The notes under the pieces: model-generated
Databases searched by the model: none
Seen by the model: only the letters and a program-made list of their open reading frames with translations
Told to the model about the DNA's origin: nothing
In this document: in pieces, positions 23,672-32,843 of the stretch
Numbering within the stretch: the first letter of the stretch is position 1
Layout of the letters: every line of letters begins with the position of its first letter
Translations under genes and position numbers: made by a program
NCBI RefSeq assembly: GCF_010730955.1
Contig: NZ_AP022577.1
Span: 1,922,001-1,986,000 of the forward strand
Direction: 5' to 3'
Source: Mycolicibacterium aubagnense
GTDB taxonomy: Bacteria > Actinomycetota > Actinomycetes > Mycobacteriales > Mycobacteriaceae
DNA: 64,000 nucleotides

Positions 23672-24640
23672 ATGGTCGACCGCCCGTCACTCAGTTCTGT
23701 CCAGGTAGCCATCACTGTCGATGATTTCGTGTTGTGGGACGGAACTCCTCTTCCCGAGGGGCACACCTCGCTGGACGTGACCCGCGCCGTCGCGCAGGCA
23801 CTGACACAGGCGGGCCAGACCGGCGTCTACGGTTTCGCCCACACCTACAGCATCGCCAAAGACGCAGCCAGCCTGGCGTGTTGGGACACCTGGCTGGAGG
23901 CCGGCCACCATCTCGGCAATCACACACACCAACACGCCCCACTGCGCTGGATGAGCGCTGACGACTTCTGCCGCGATGTCGACCAGGCCGAGCAGCTCAT
24001 CGGTCGGTACATCGACATGGCTCCGGAACGCTACTTCCGGTACCCGATGGACATGTCCTCAGGGTCTGAAGGAAAGCGAGGACACGTCGAGGACTATTTG
24101 CGCGACAACGGATATCGCAACGCGCCCATCACATGTTGGTTCGGCGACTTCGTCTATATCGTGCCCTATCAGCGGTCCCTTATCACCGGCGACGTGCAGG
24201 CACAGATCCGCCTTGAAGACCTGCACGTCCAGGGCGCGATAGAGGGTCTGGAGAAACACGCCGTGTCTGCACGAGCCATGTTCGGCACCGATATTCCGCA
24301 CATCTGGATGGTGCACGGCACACCGCTGGCGGCGCGCACCATTGGACGCATCATCGAGGCGTACAAAGCGCGCGGGGTGGAGTTCATCAGTCTCGAAAAG
24401 GCCATGCAACATCCGGCGAACTTCGGCATGCCACCCGTCCACGACGGCTTCAGCAACCATCTGCAGCGGTACGCCATGGCCGCCGGAATCACCAAACCCG
24501 ATCTCTCCGAGGAACTTTTCGGAGAAATCCTGTTCAAATGCCCGGTCAACGGCATGGACACCCTCCGGTACTACGACGAGAAAGTCCTCAAGCCCATCGC
24601 CGAACGAGTCGGGTCGCCCTATCTCTGGGACTGGACGTGA
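23672..24640 (+). CDS. polysaccharide deacetylase-type (NodB fold) amidohydrolase
   Basis: This 322-residue protein of the carbohydrate esterase 4 fold has the first metal aspartate in AITVDDFVLWDG, the metal histidines in LGNHTHQHAPLRWMS, and the RYFRYPMDM segment. It lacks a signal peptide, so it probably acts in the cytosol on a small N-acyl or cyclic substrate, not on a cell-wall polymer; this is inference. Start ATG 23672 gives the compact family N-terminus; GTG 23594 is an in-frame alternative. A fatty acyl-CoA ligase gene begins 55 bases downstream, suggesting a joint pathway. Confidence 0.85.
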   Translation: MVDRPSLSSVQVAITVDDFVLWDGTPLPEGHTSLDVTRAVAQALTQAGQTGVYGFAHTYSIAKDAASLACWDTWLEAGHHLGNHTHQHAPLRWMSADDFCRDVDQAEQLIGRYIDMAPERYFRYPMDMSSGSEGKRGHVEDYLRDNGYRNAPITCWFGDFVYIVPYQRSLITGDVQAQIRLEDLHVQGAIEGLEKHAVSARAMFGTDIPHIWMVHGTPLAARTIGRIIEAYKARGVEFISLEKAMQHPANFGMPPVHDGFSNHLQRYAMAAGITKPDLSEELFGEILFKCPVNGMDTLRYYDEKVLKPIAERVGSPYLWDWT

Positions 24641-24695
24641 ACCGGCACAACACCAAGTCACCAACAGCCAGAACCTAAGAAAGCGAGCCGAACTC

Positions 24696-26210
24696 GTGCT
24701 CAACCTGTCCGTCATGCTTGCCGACAGCGCCCGCAACCAGCCCACCACCACCGCGGTCATCGAAGGGCAACGCCAGATGACCTATCACGAGATCAACGCC
24801 GCCGCGAATCAGGTTGCAGCACTGTTGATTCAGCGAGGTATCGCCGTTGGCGACCGAGTAGCCATGAGTGTCCCCAACATCCTCGAATTCCCCATCGTCT
24901 ACTACGGGATCCTCAAAGCGGGAGCAGTCGCGGTCCCGCTGAACACCATGCTCAAACGCGCCGAAGTCAACTACCACCTCACCGATTCAGGCGCCCGCGC
25001 CTATTTCTTCGCCGGCGAATTCCTGCCCGACGACGCCTGGGGTGCGTTCGAAGACGTCCCCACCTGCGAACATCCGATTGCCATCACCGATCTCCCCGAA
25101 GTTCTGAGCGGCTACTCCGACCAGGAGGTGCTGGTCCCGACCGAAGCGACCGACACTGCGGTCGTCCTTTACACCAGCGGCACCACAGGCAGGCCCAAGG
25201 GCGCCGAACTGTCGCACGCCAACCTCGTGACCAATTCACTGGCCTGCCACCGGTTATTCGGCACACTCGACGAAGTGCAATTGGTGACATTGCCGCTGTT
25301 TCACTCTTTCGCACAAACCGTACAGATGAATGCCGGTTTCAGTCAGTGCGGAACGCTGGTGCTGCTACCGCGATTCGACGCCCGTGTTGCATTGAATCTT
25401 GTCCGTGACCATGCGGTGACGGTATTTGCCGGTGTGCCCACGATGTACTGGGCTCTTCTGGGCGAAGCCGCTCACCGCGATGACATCGCCGAACTCGGCC
25501 GCCAGTTGAAGGTCGCGATGTCAGGTGGCGCCGCACTTCCAGTCGAACTGCTAAGGCGATTCGAAACAGTCTTCGGGGTGGGAATCCGTGAGGGGTACGG
25601 CCTGTCTGAGACCAGTCCCGTCGTGGCCTTCAATCGCCTGGACCGGCCGAGCCGGCCCGGTTCCATCGGGATGCCCGTGTGGGGTGTCGAGCTCGGCCTG
25701 CGCGGTGCCGACGGCCGTCCCGTGGGTCCCGGCGAACGCGGTGAATTGGTGGTTCGCGGACACAATGTCATGAAGGGCTACCTCGGTCGTCCCGCGGCAA
25801 GCGCTGAAGTTCTCGATGCAGATGGCTGGTTCCGTACCGGAGATATCGCCATGCGCGACGAGGACGGGTTCTACTACATCGTCGATCGCGCCAAAGATCT
25901 GATCGTCCGCGGTGGCTTCAATGTCTACCCCCGCGAGGTCGAAGAGATCCTCATGACCAATCCCGCTGTCAGCCTTGCCGCGGTGGTAGGCATTGCGGAC
26001 GAACGTGTCGGTGAGGAGATCAAAGCGTTCATCATCGTGCGGCCAGGGGCCGCGCTTACCGAACAAGACGTGCTCACGTGGTGCCGGAATCGCCTGGCGG
26101 TATACAAATGCCCCCGCGCAGTGCAATTTTGCGACCAACTCCCCCTTAACGCCACAGGGAAAGTCCTCAAGCAGGAACTACGCGGCAGCCTCAAATCCGC
26201 GACCACGTAG
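24696..26210 (+). CDS. long-chain fatty acid-CoA ligase (FadD-like)
   Basis: This 504-residue AMP-forming ligase has the P-loop-like YTSGTTGRPKGAELSH, GYGLSETSP, GWFRTGDIAMRD, the hinge region VDRAKDLIVRGGFNVYPREV, and the C-terminal catalytic lysine in NATGKVLKQEL. It converts a carboxylic acid to its CoA thioester with ATP. GTG 24696 is chosen, because the start of the family domain (MLNLSVMLADSARNQ) follows and AAAGCGAG lies upstream. It is probably cotranscribed with the deacetylase. Substrate chain length cannot be read. Confidence 0.92.
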   Translation: MLNLSVMLADSARNQPTTTAVIEGQRQMTYHEINAAANQVAALLIQRGIAVGDRVAMSVPNILEFPIVYYGILKAGAVAVPLNTMLKRAEVNYHLTDSGARAYFFAGEFLPDDAWGAFEDVPTCEHPIAITDLPEVLSGYSDQEVLVPTEATDTAVVLYTSGTTGRPKGAELSHANLVTNSLACHRLFGTLDEVQLVTLPLFHSFAQTVQMNAGFSQCGTLVLLPRFDARVALNLVRDHAVTVFAGVPTMYWALLGEAAHRDDIAELGRQLKVAMSGGAALPVELLRRFETVFGVGIREGYGLSETSPVVAFNRLDRPSRPGSIGMPVWGVELGLRGADGRPVGPGERGELVVRGHNVMKGYLGRPAASAEVLDADGWFRTGDIAMRDEDGFYYIVDRAKDLIVRGGFNVYPREVEEILMTNPAVSLAAVVGIADERVGEEIKAFIIVRPGAALTEQDVLTWCRNRLAVYKCPRAVQFCDQLPLNATGKVLKQELRGSLKSATT

Positions 26211-26595
26211 CCGAATCGTCCGCAGCAGCTGCGCCGCAGCACATCCCTGGACGCGGCAGTTCTCCTGCCCTGCGCGGCAGTTCCGATTGCGCCCGTCCGA
26301 CCCATCGGGCACTCGCCGCGTCGAGCGTCAGAGGGTGCGTCCGAGACCTGGCGGTTTCGATGGCCCAGACCCACAACACGGAGTACACACCATGACATAT
26401 CCACCGCATACGGCCGATTCCGAACAACACCCCAACACTGGTGGCCACGGCACCACTGACCCGGAAAACGTTATTGCGCCGGAACGCATCTGGGCGCGGC
26501 GGGTCAGATGTCCCGCACGGCGGGCCGCCAGGATCGTTGCACGGTCGCGCCGAGCCGGCGCCAATTATCGACGGGATCGGACGGAGACCGCCCGA
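26211..26595 (+). other. 385-base gap before the lipase homologue; possible N-terminal extension
   Basis: An ATG at 26392, preceded by GGAG, opens in frame with the lipase gene and would add 68 mostly hydrophilic residues before its signal peptide. No other gene is apparent. I treat it as leader DNA, but the extension cannot be excluded. Confidence 0.3.
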
Positions 26596-27909
26596 GTGAG
26601 CACGCGCACTCGCCTGCTCGGGTTGGCTGTCGCGGTTCTCGTGTCGGTGATCGGCAGTCCTGCCATACCCACGGCGCACGCCGACGAGAGTGCATATCTG
26701 CAGTTCTACACACCCCCGAAGCCGCTTCCCCCTGGCCAACCCGGTGATCTCATCCGCACCGAGCCGTCACGACTGGTGCTCGAACCCTCCGGTCAACTCG
26801 GTGCGTTCGTTGGCACTGGAACGCGGATCATGTACCGCAGCACCGACGCTCAAGGTCAGCCCGTCGCAGTGACCGGCACCTACATCGAGCCGGACGCGCC
26901 CTGGCCGGGGAGCGGGCCACGGCCCCTTCTGGCGTACGCGGTGATGGGTTTTGGGATGGGCGAGCAATGTGCCCCATCGCGCGTGTTCAACCAGGGCATC
27001 CACGCCTCGCTGGACACCGGTTTCGATGTCATGTTCAACTTGGAGGAAGGATGGGTGGCGACCCTGCTTGCCCGAGGCTTCGCCATCGTCATCACCGACG
27101 GTGTCGGAATGGGCATCCACGACTCGGCGTCACCGCAGTTCCTCAACCGTAACGCCGGCGGAGCTGCACTCATCGACGCCGCACGCGCCGCGATGAAACT
27201 TCCCGGCACATCCCTGGATCCCCATGGCCCGGTTGCCTTTTGGGGGTGGCTCGCCGGCGGGCACGCAGCACTGTCCGCGGCCGAACGAGCGGCCAGCTAC
27301 AGCCCCGAGCTGCACGTTGTCGGCACCTACGCTGCCGCAGCACCCACGGAGATCGCACCAGTGCTCCCCGCCATGGACGGCAACTTCCTAGCCGGTCTCC
27401 TCGGCTACGTCCTGCGCGGCATCATGGCGTCTTATCCCGCAACCGAGCAGCCCATCTGGGACTCGCTCACGCCGCGCGGTGTGGAGATGCTTTCCAACAC
27501 CGGTCGCCAATGCCTCCTGCAGACCGGAGTGGACTACATGTTCCGGCATATTCAGTTCTGGTTCAAAGGGGACGTCTTCGCGACCGCCGCCGCCGAACCC
27601 TTCAAATCGCTCCTGTGGGCTCAACGGTTGGGCAACGTAAAACCCACCGGCCCTGTGTATTTGACTCATAACCGCTGGGACCCCTTCGATCCTTACAGCG
27701 CGGTAGAACACACCGCGGGTGACTGGTGTGCGATGGGAGCCGACGTGACCCTATGGACAAACGAACAACCCCCATTGTTCAACAAACTGGACATCAATTC
27801 GATGCTGCCGATCTTCGTCGACGGCGAACGCAGCATGGCCTGGATCGCCGACCGGTTCAACGGCGTCCCTACCGCGCCTACGTGCGGCCAGGCTCCGCCG
27901 CCGGCCTGA
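26596..27909 (+). CDS. secretory lipase family (LIP) homologue lacking the nucleophile serine
   Basis: This 437-residue precursor has a Sec signal peptide (residues 1-29, RTRLLGLAVAVLVSVIGSPA, cleavage near AHAD) and the secretory lipase alpha/beta fold: TGTYIEPDAPWPG, GFAIVITDGVGMG, and a late YLTHNRWDPFDP region near the acid. At the expected elbow G-x-S-x-G the protein reads GWLAGG, with Leu219 (codon CTC, 27250-27252) in place of serine. It may be a non-catalytic binding protein, or the site may have shifted. GTG 26596 is chosen as the start because the signal peptide begins there; ATG 26392 is the alternative. Confidence 0.85.
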   Translation: MSTRTRLLGLAVAVLVSVIGSPAIPTAHADESAYLQFYTPPKPLPPGQPGDLIRTEPSRLVLEPSGQLGAFVGTGTRIMYRSTDAQGQPVAVTGTYIEPDAPWPGSGPRPLLAYAVMGFGMGEQCAPSRVFNQGIHASLDTGFDVMFNLEEGWVATLLARGFAIVITDGVGMGIHDSASPQFLNRNAGGAALIDAARAAMKLPGTSLDPHGPVAFWGWLAGGHAALSAAERAASYSPELHVVGTYAAAAPTEIAPVLPAMDGNFLAGLLGYVLRGIMASYPATEQPIWDSLTPRGVEMLSNTGRQCLLQTGVDYMFRHIQFWFKGDVFATAAAEPFKSLLWAQRLGNVKPTGPVYLTHNRWDPFDPYSAVEHTAGDWCAMGADVTLWTNEQPPLFNKLDINSMLPIFVDGERSMAWIADRFNGVPTAPTCGQAPPPA

Positions 27910-28096
27910 TCCAGACGGGCGCACGCCGCAGCGCTCGTAACAAGCCTCCGTGCGCCTGGCGAAAGGTAAACTGCGCAAAAAGCCTAGACGTGTCCCAGGT
28001 CACATTTCTAGATTGAGGATCGATGCTGCGAGGCACGCCGGCCAGCACCAGGCCGCAGGTCTCGAACCGCAAGGACAAAGGAAGCGACGTTCCACC

Positions 28097-29038
28097 GTGA
28101 ACTACTCCGTGCACACGTTGAGCACCCAGGACATGGGCGCTCAGGAGCGTAGCGACTGGTGGCGAGACCGAGTATCAGAAATCCATTGTCCGATGTCGTT
28201 CGCCCTGGCCGATGACTACTGCGGACGGATTGAATACCAGCAGTCAGATCGCTACCGATTGGTGCGTTGGTGGGGCGACGCCGAAACGCTAACCCGGGAC
28301 TCAACCCAGATACGTCGATCTCCGCACGAATCGTACGAGTTGCTCGTCCCGGTTCATGGGCACTTGCAACTCACACAAGGCGACCGCGAGATCGTCGCCG
28401 TTCCACACACGATGACCCTCACCTCGCTCGATGCCGCCATGGATATGCGGCACGGCGACAACGTCTCGGCTGTCGCGCTGGTGATTCCACGAGAACACCT
28501 CGATTCACGGCTCGCGCGGCCGACCAACAATCGCCCCGCATCCCTCGATGGGAGGCGCGGGCTGGGGCGCATCGTCGTTGATCAGCTACGCACGGTCCGC
28601 GGAGAGCGCGACCAGCTTGACGGTTTCGCGTTCGAGGCCGTCATGGACCGGATCGTCGACCTCATCGCCATCGCCTACAACGATCTCACTGCACCACCGG
28701 AGAACGGGCCCGGCGACGCACTGGTGGAATCGATCCGCCGCTACGTCCGCGGCAACGCTCACGATCCGGCACTGACCGGCTCAGGGATCGCTGCCGGCCT
28801 TGGCTGGTCACTGCGCCACATCCAGAATCAATTGCAACGCGTGGGCACGACGCCCTCGGATCTGATCCGCGAGGAACGGCTCGCGCTGGCACGCCTACGT
28901 CTCCAAGATCCCGGCTGGCGCACACAAAGCATCACTCAAATCGCGTACTCCTCCGGGTTCGGTGACCTGAGCACATTCAGCAACGCCTACCACCGCAGCT
29001 TCGGCGAACGACCATCAGACACCCGCACGCCTCGCTGA
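28097..29038 (+). CDS. AraC-family regulator with AraC-binding-like N-terminal domain
   Basis: This 313-residue protein has an N-terminal cupin-like sensor (residues 20-190, including SYELLVPVHGHLQLTQGDRE) and a C-terminal AraC HTH (about 225-305, GSGIAAGLGWSLRHIQNQLQ, SITQIAYSSGFGDLSTFSNA). It is likely an activator of the SDR/thiolase genes that follow on the same strand. GTG 28097 is chosen over an in-frame start at 27950 because it begins the conserved domain, with GGAAG upstream. A CTAGA/TCTAG pair lies at about 27985-28014 in its leader. Confidence 0.9.
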   Translation: MNYSVHTLSTQDMGAQERSDWWRDRVSEIHCPMSFALADDYCGRIEYQQSDRYRLVRWWGDAETLTRDSTQIRRSPHESYELLVPVHGHLQLTQGDREIVAVPHTMTLTSLDAAMDMRHGDNVSAVALVIPREHLDSRLARPTNNRPASLDGRRGLGRIVVDQLRTVRGERDQLDGFAFEAVMDRIVDLIAIAYNDLTAPPENGPGDALVESIRRYVRGNAHDPALTGSGIAAGLGWSLRHIQNQLQRVGTTPSDLIREERLALARLRLQDPGWRTQSITQIAYSSGFGDLSTFSNAYHRSFGERPSDTRTPR

Positions 29039-29134
29039 CATGGGCTGTCGATATCCGTTAACTGCTGCGTGCACAACAACATACATGCGCGAGACCCCAA
29101 GACTAGGCACCAGAACGTCTCTTACCGTCGAAGA

Positions 29135-29965
29135 ATGCAACGTGCCACTCATCCGCCAGCCGACCACGACACCCTGTTCTCTGTAAGCGGCCGAATAGCC
29201 GTCGTAACCGGAGGATCGCGGGGAATCGGCGCCATGATCGCCCGCGGACTCGTCACCGACGGCGCCGAGGTGATCATCACAAGCAGAAAAGTCGAACAAT
29301 GCCGCGCCACAGCGAATCACATCAACAGCGAGGCAGAAGCTCACGGTAGCTCCGGCCGCTGCAGCTACATCAGCGCCGATCTATCGACGCCTACCGGAGT
29401 CGAACACCTCATCAACTCGGTCAAAGACCGCCACGAACACATCGACATCCTGGTCAACAACGCCGGAACCACGTGGGGAGCACCGCTGGAGGAATACCCG
29501 ATCGCCGGTTGGAGCAAGGTTCTCAACACCAACCTCGTCTCCCCGTTCGGCATCATCGTCGGACTACTTCCGTTGCTTCGAAACGGTTCCCGCCCAGAGC
29601 ATCCCGCCCGCATCATCAACATCGGCAGCGTCGACGGACTGGTGGCACCGCAGTGGGAGAACTACTCCTACAGCGCCAGCAAGGCAGGCCTGCACATGCT
29701 CACCCGCCATCTCGCCGGCCGTCTGGCACCCGACAGCATCACCGTCAACGCCATTGCTCCCGGCCCGTTCCTGACAGACATGCTCAGCCACGTCGCCGCA
29801 GACCCAGCACGCGAGGACGAACTGCTCAACACCGTTCCCCTCGGTCGCTACGGCCAACCCGACGACATCGTCGGCGCGGTCCGATTCCTCGCCTCAGCGG
29901 CCGGCGCATTCGTCACCGCAGCCGTGCTACCCGTCGACGGAGGATTCAGCGGCGCTACGCACTGA
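29135..29965 (+). CDS. short-chain dehydrogenase/reductase
   Basis: This 276-residue SDR has the cofactor motif TGGSRGIG, the NNAG motif in DILVNNAGTTWG, catalytic serine in INIGSVDG and the YSASK pair. The C-terminal LPVDGGFS is typical of FabG-like oxidoreductases. It reduces or oxidises a hydroxyl/keto group with NAD(P). ATG 29135 is chosen. It is 64 bases before the thiolase and downstream of an AraC gene, so a beta-oxidation role (hydroxyacyl-CoA dehydrogenase-like) is plausible. Confidence 0.92.
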   Translation: MQRATHPPADHDTLFSVSGRIAVVTGGSRGIGAMIARGLVTDGAEVIITSRKVEQCRATANHINSEAEAHGSSGRCSYISADLSTPTGVEHLINSVKDRHEHIDILVNNAGTTWGAPLEEYPIAGWSKVLNTNLVSPFGIIVGLLPLLRNGSRPEHPARIINIGSVDGLVAPQWENYSYSASKAGLHMLTRHLAGRLAPDSITVNAIAPGPFLTDMLSHVAADPAREDELLNTVPLGRYGQPDDIVGAVRFLASAAGAFVTAAVLPVDGGFSGATH

Positions 29966-30029
29966 ATCCCCCACCTCGACAACGAATATCACCACCCGTA
30001 CCCCGACCAAACAGCACAGGAGCATCGGC

Positions 30030-31244
30030 ATGCCCGAAGCCGTCATCGTTTCCACCGCACGAACCCCGATCGGCCGCGCAGGCAAAGGATCCCTCAGGGA
30101 CCTGCGCGCCGACGACCTCGCCGCACACGCCGTGCTCGCCGCACTCGCCAAAGTTCCCGAACTCGATCCCCACCAGATCGATGACCTCATGCTCGGCGTA
30201 GGGCAACCTGCCGGTGAATCCGGAAACAACCTTGGACGAGCAGTAGCTGTTCTGGCCGGTCTCGACCTCGTCCCCGGCGTGACAGTCAATCGCTACTGTT
30301 CGAGCAGCCTGCAGACAACGCGTATGGCACTGCATGCCATCAGATCTGGCGAAGGCGACGTCTTCATCTCCGCCGGCGTAGAGACCGTCAGCCGGTACTT
30401 CAACGGTGCCGCGGATAATCCTGAAGGCCAAAACCCGGCCTTCGCCGATGCGCAGTGCCGCACCGCCGCGCGCGCACAAGACAACTCTGTCTGGACAGAT
30501 CCACGCGCCGACGATCAGCTACCGGACATCTACATCGCGATGGGACAGACCGCGGAGAATGTGGCCAAATTCAAGAGAGTCAGCCGCGCTGACCAAGACG
30601 CACTCGCCGTGCGGAGTCAAAATCGCGCCGAAGCTGCCATCGCATACGGCTTCTGGGCCCGCGACATTGCCGCCGTGCCGCTACCCGGCGGCGGCTACGT
30701 CAGCGCCGACGACTGTCCCCGCACCGATGTCACCCTCGAGGCCGTCTCTGCCCTGCCGCCCGTGTTCCGGCGAGACGGCACGGTCACCGCCGGCAACAGC
30801 TGCCCTCTCAACGACGGGGCCGCCGCGCTCGTGGTGATGTCTGACGCCAAGGCAGCCGCCCTGGGCATCACCCCATTGGCTCGCATTGTCAGCACCGGCG
30901 TCAGCGGACTGTCACCAGAGATCATGGGTCTCGGACCCGTCGAAGCGAGCAAGCAAGCCCTGCAACGTGCCAACCTCAACATCGGCGACATCGACCTGGT
31001 CGAGATCAACGAGGCATTCGCCGCCCAAGTCATTGCATCCATGCGCGAACTCCGCATCGACGAAGACAAGGTCAACATCAACGGTGGTGCCATCGCGCTT
31101 GGACATCCATTCGGCATGACAGGTGCTCGGATCACCAGCACCTTGATCAATTCAATGGCGTTCCATGACAAACAATTTGGCCTGGAAACCATGTGCGTCG
31201 GCGGCGGCCAAGGCATGGCGATGATCCTCGAGCGCCTCTCGTAA
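30030..31244 (+). CDS. thiolase / acetyl-CoA C-acyltransferase
   Basis: This 404-residue thiolase has the nucleophilic Cys90 in TVNRYCSSSL, the NEAFAAQV motif, the histidine in GGAIALGHPFGMTGAR and the second cysteine in CVGGGQGMA. It carries out thiolytic cleavage of 3-ketoacyl-CoA or the reverse condensation. AGGAG precedes ATG 30030. It closes the + strand run AraC-SDR-thiolase. It is convergent with the RidA gene; no terminator was found in the 238-base gap (31245-31482). Confidence 0.94.
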   Translation: MPEAVIVSTARTPIGRAGKGSLRDLRADDLAAHAVLAALAKVPELDPHQIDDLMLGVGQPAGESGNNLGRAVAVLAGLDLVPGVTVNRYCSSSLQTTRMALHAIRSGEGDVFISAGVETVSRYFNGAADNPEGQNPAFADAQCRTAARAQDNSVWTDPRADDQLPDIYIAMGQTAENVAKFKRVSRADQDALAVRSQNRAEAAIAYGFWARDIAAVPLPGGGYVSADDCPRTDVTLEAVSALPPVFRRDGTVTAGNSCPLNDGAAALVVMSDAKAAALGITPLARIVSTGVSGLSPEIMGLGPVEASKQALQRANLNIGDIDLVEINEAFAAQVIASMRELRIDEDKVNINGGAIALGHPFGMTGARITSTLINSMAFHDKQFGLETMCVGGGQGMAMILERLS

Positions 31245-31482
31245 CAATCCCCGTGCGCAGAGTCGATCGGCCGTCAACACCAACACGGCTCAACGACTTC
31301 CCAATCCAGCCCAGTCTCACGCCTCCGCGGCGTCGTGGCGTCCGAAGACCCGACGCCCGCGAGCTGACTGGTCGCCGTGAGGGAGGCTGCGGCGCAACCA
31401 GATGACCAAACGCGTGAGGGCGCGCCAGCGACTGCTCCAGCGCACGAGCGGCGGAACAGTCACTGGCGCCACATCTCTCGTA

Positions 31483-31911
31483 CTACCTGCCGCCGGAACC
31501 GATGATGGCTACGACTTCGATTTCGATGTGCATTTCAGGCAGGCCCAGAGCTTTGACTCCCAGCGCGGTCCACAAAGGCAGGTGTTCGCCGGCCCGCTTG
31601 CGGAACTGCTCAACGACGGCCGTCATGTGATCGCCACCAATCGCGTCGTCCTGCGACGGGACGTGATATGTGTGGACGTTCACGACGTCATGCCAGGTGG
31701 CACCTGCCGTTGCGAGGGTTCTCTCGACGTTGTCGAAGGCCTTCTCGATCTCTGCTTCCACAGACTCGACCGAGAAGGTCTGGTCCTCGTCCCAACCGCC
31801 CTGACCGGAGATCTCAACGCGATCACCGATCCGAAGAGCTTGGCTGTAGCTGTAGTTGGCACGGGCGATTTCCCCATAGCCTGGAGTATCGAAGAATTGG
31901 AGCTGGGGCAT
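31483..31911 (-). CDS. RidA/YjgF-family protein
   Basis: This 142-residue protein has the RidA pattern YSQALRIGDRVEISGQGGWD, AFDNVERTLATAGATWHDVVNV and the EIEVVAIIGSGGR end. RidA proteins deaminate reactive enamines/imines; several relatives act in catabolic pathways as specialised hydrolases. ATG 31911 has AAAGGA 8 bases upstream. It is the last gene of the minus-strand catabolic run, 114 bases after the HD-domain gene. Confidence 0.9.
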   Translation of the reverse strand: MPQLQFFDTPGYGEIARANYSYSQALRIGDRVEISGQGGWDEDQTFSVESVEAEIEKAFDNVERTLATAGATWHDVVNVHTYHVPSQDDAIGGDHMTAVVEQFRKRAGEHLPLWTALGVKALGLPEMHIEIEVVAIIGSGGR

Positions 31912-32025
31912 ATGGGTGATCCTTTTCGTCGTCTGTTCTGTTTCTCGTACTTCCAAACCGCGCATCCCAGCTGAGATGACGGTCTATGGCGAGCAATAAT
32001 GTTGCGTAGGAATGAGTTACCTTCT

Positions 32026-32763
32026 TCAGTTGCCCCAGCGCGACTCCTTGACAACGAGTTCCTCAACGTAGGTGATGCCCAATTCATTTCGTTCGCGCAG
32101 AATCTCGCCGGGTGATGTGTAGCGCGGAGCATTCTCAGGATCAGCGGCAGCGTGATCGGCGACCGCATCGATGATCGCGGTGACCATGTCGAAACGGGGG
32201 TACGCGGCATGGATGACAGCCCCGATTTCCGCGGACACTGCGGCCAGGTGTGTGTCGGGTAGGCCCAGCGTGCCGCCGAAGTCGATCGCCACGCCCTGGT
32301 ATGTCAGAGAAGCGAGCGCGCCTCTCCGCTCGGCGATCGCGTAGGAGTTATGCAGCGCAATGGCTTCCCAGACGGCATCGACCTGAGCTGCTTGCACTCC
32401 CTGACCGCTGAGGAACTCGGCTGCACGGTCCGCGCCGTCGACCTCGAAGCGGGTGTTTCTCTTGGCGAGAGTCGACAGCCCGACATCGTGCAAGACACAC
32501 GAGAGAAACAGCAGCTCTTCGTCGAAGTCTCGACCAGGAACAAGGCCGATGTGTGGCGCGAGCAGCCGGGCGAACAGAAAGCTCCGCACACTGTGGTTGG
32601 CTATGGCCGGCGACTCCGTGCGGAGCACCAAATCCAGGGCAGCCACTGTCAACGCAGTGCTCGGCAAGGTAACCAGATCCGGGTCAGTTTCGGACGAACT
32701 ATGTTGCGATTGCGAAAGATTGGTCGATGTCACAGAACCACTGTGCAGGCGACGAACCTGCAT
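32026..32763 (-). CDS. HD-domain hydrolase, cyanamide hydratase-like
   Basis: This protein of about 245 residues has an HD metal site with the first histidine in NHSVRSFLFARLL, the HD pair in SCVLHDVGLST and a later histidine in AIALHNSYA. The pattern resembles fungal/bacterial cyanamide hydratase family proteins (urea from cyanamide); the true substrate is open. ATG 32763 is chosen, with GTG 32733 as alternative; neither has a good ribosome site. It lies between the GMC oxidoreductase and RidA genes, so it may hydrate or hydrolyse a nitrogen-containing intermediate. Confidence 0.82.
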   Translation of the reverse strand: MQVRRLHSGSVTSTNLSQSQHSSSETDPDLVTLPSTALTVAALDLVLRTESPAIANHSVRSFLFARLLAPHIGLVPGRDFDEELLFLSCVLHDVGLSTLAKRNTRFEVDGADRAAEFLSGQGVQAAQVDAVWEAIALHNSYAIAERRGALASLTYQGVAIDFGGTLGLPDTHLAAVSAEIGAVIHAAYPRFDMVTAIIDAVADHAAADPENAPRYTSPGEILRERNELGITYVEELVVKESRWGN

Positions 32764-32843
32764 CTGTGAGAGGCAGAACTGCCTATTGTCGCGAGATTTA
32801 TGCCAGGTTCGGAGGCGCCCGATAGTCCTGTACCGTCGTGGCC

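Noticed and set aside
31402..31974. A 190-codon + strand frame opposite the RidA gene
   Set aside because: It mirrors the RidA coding frame, for which domain and ribosome-site evidence is strong.
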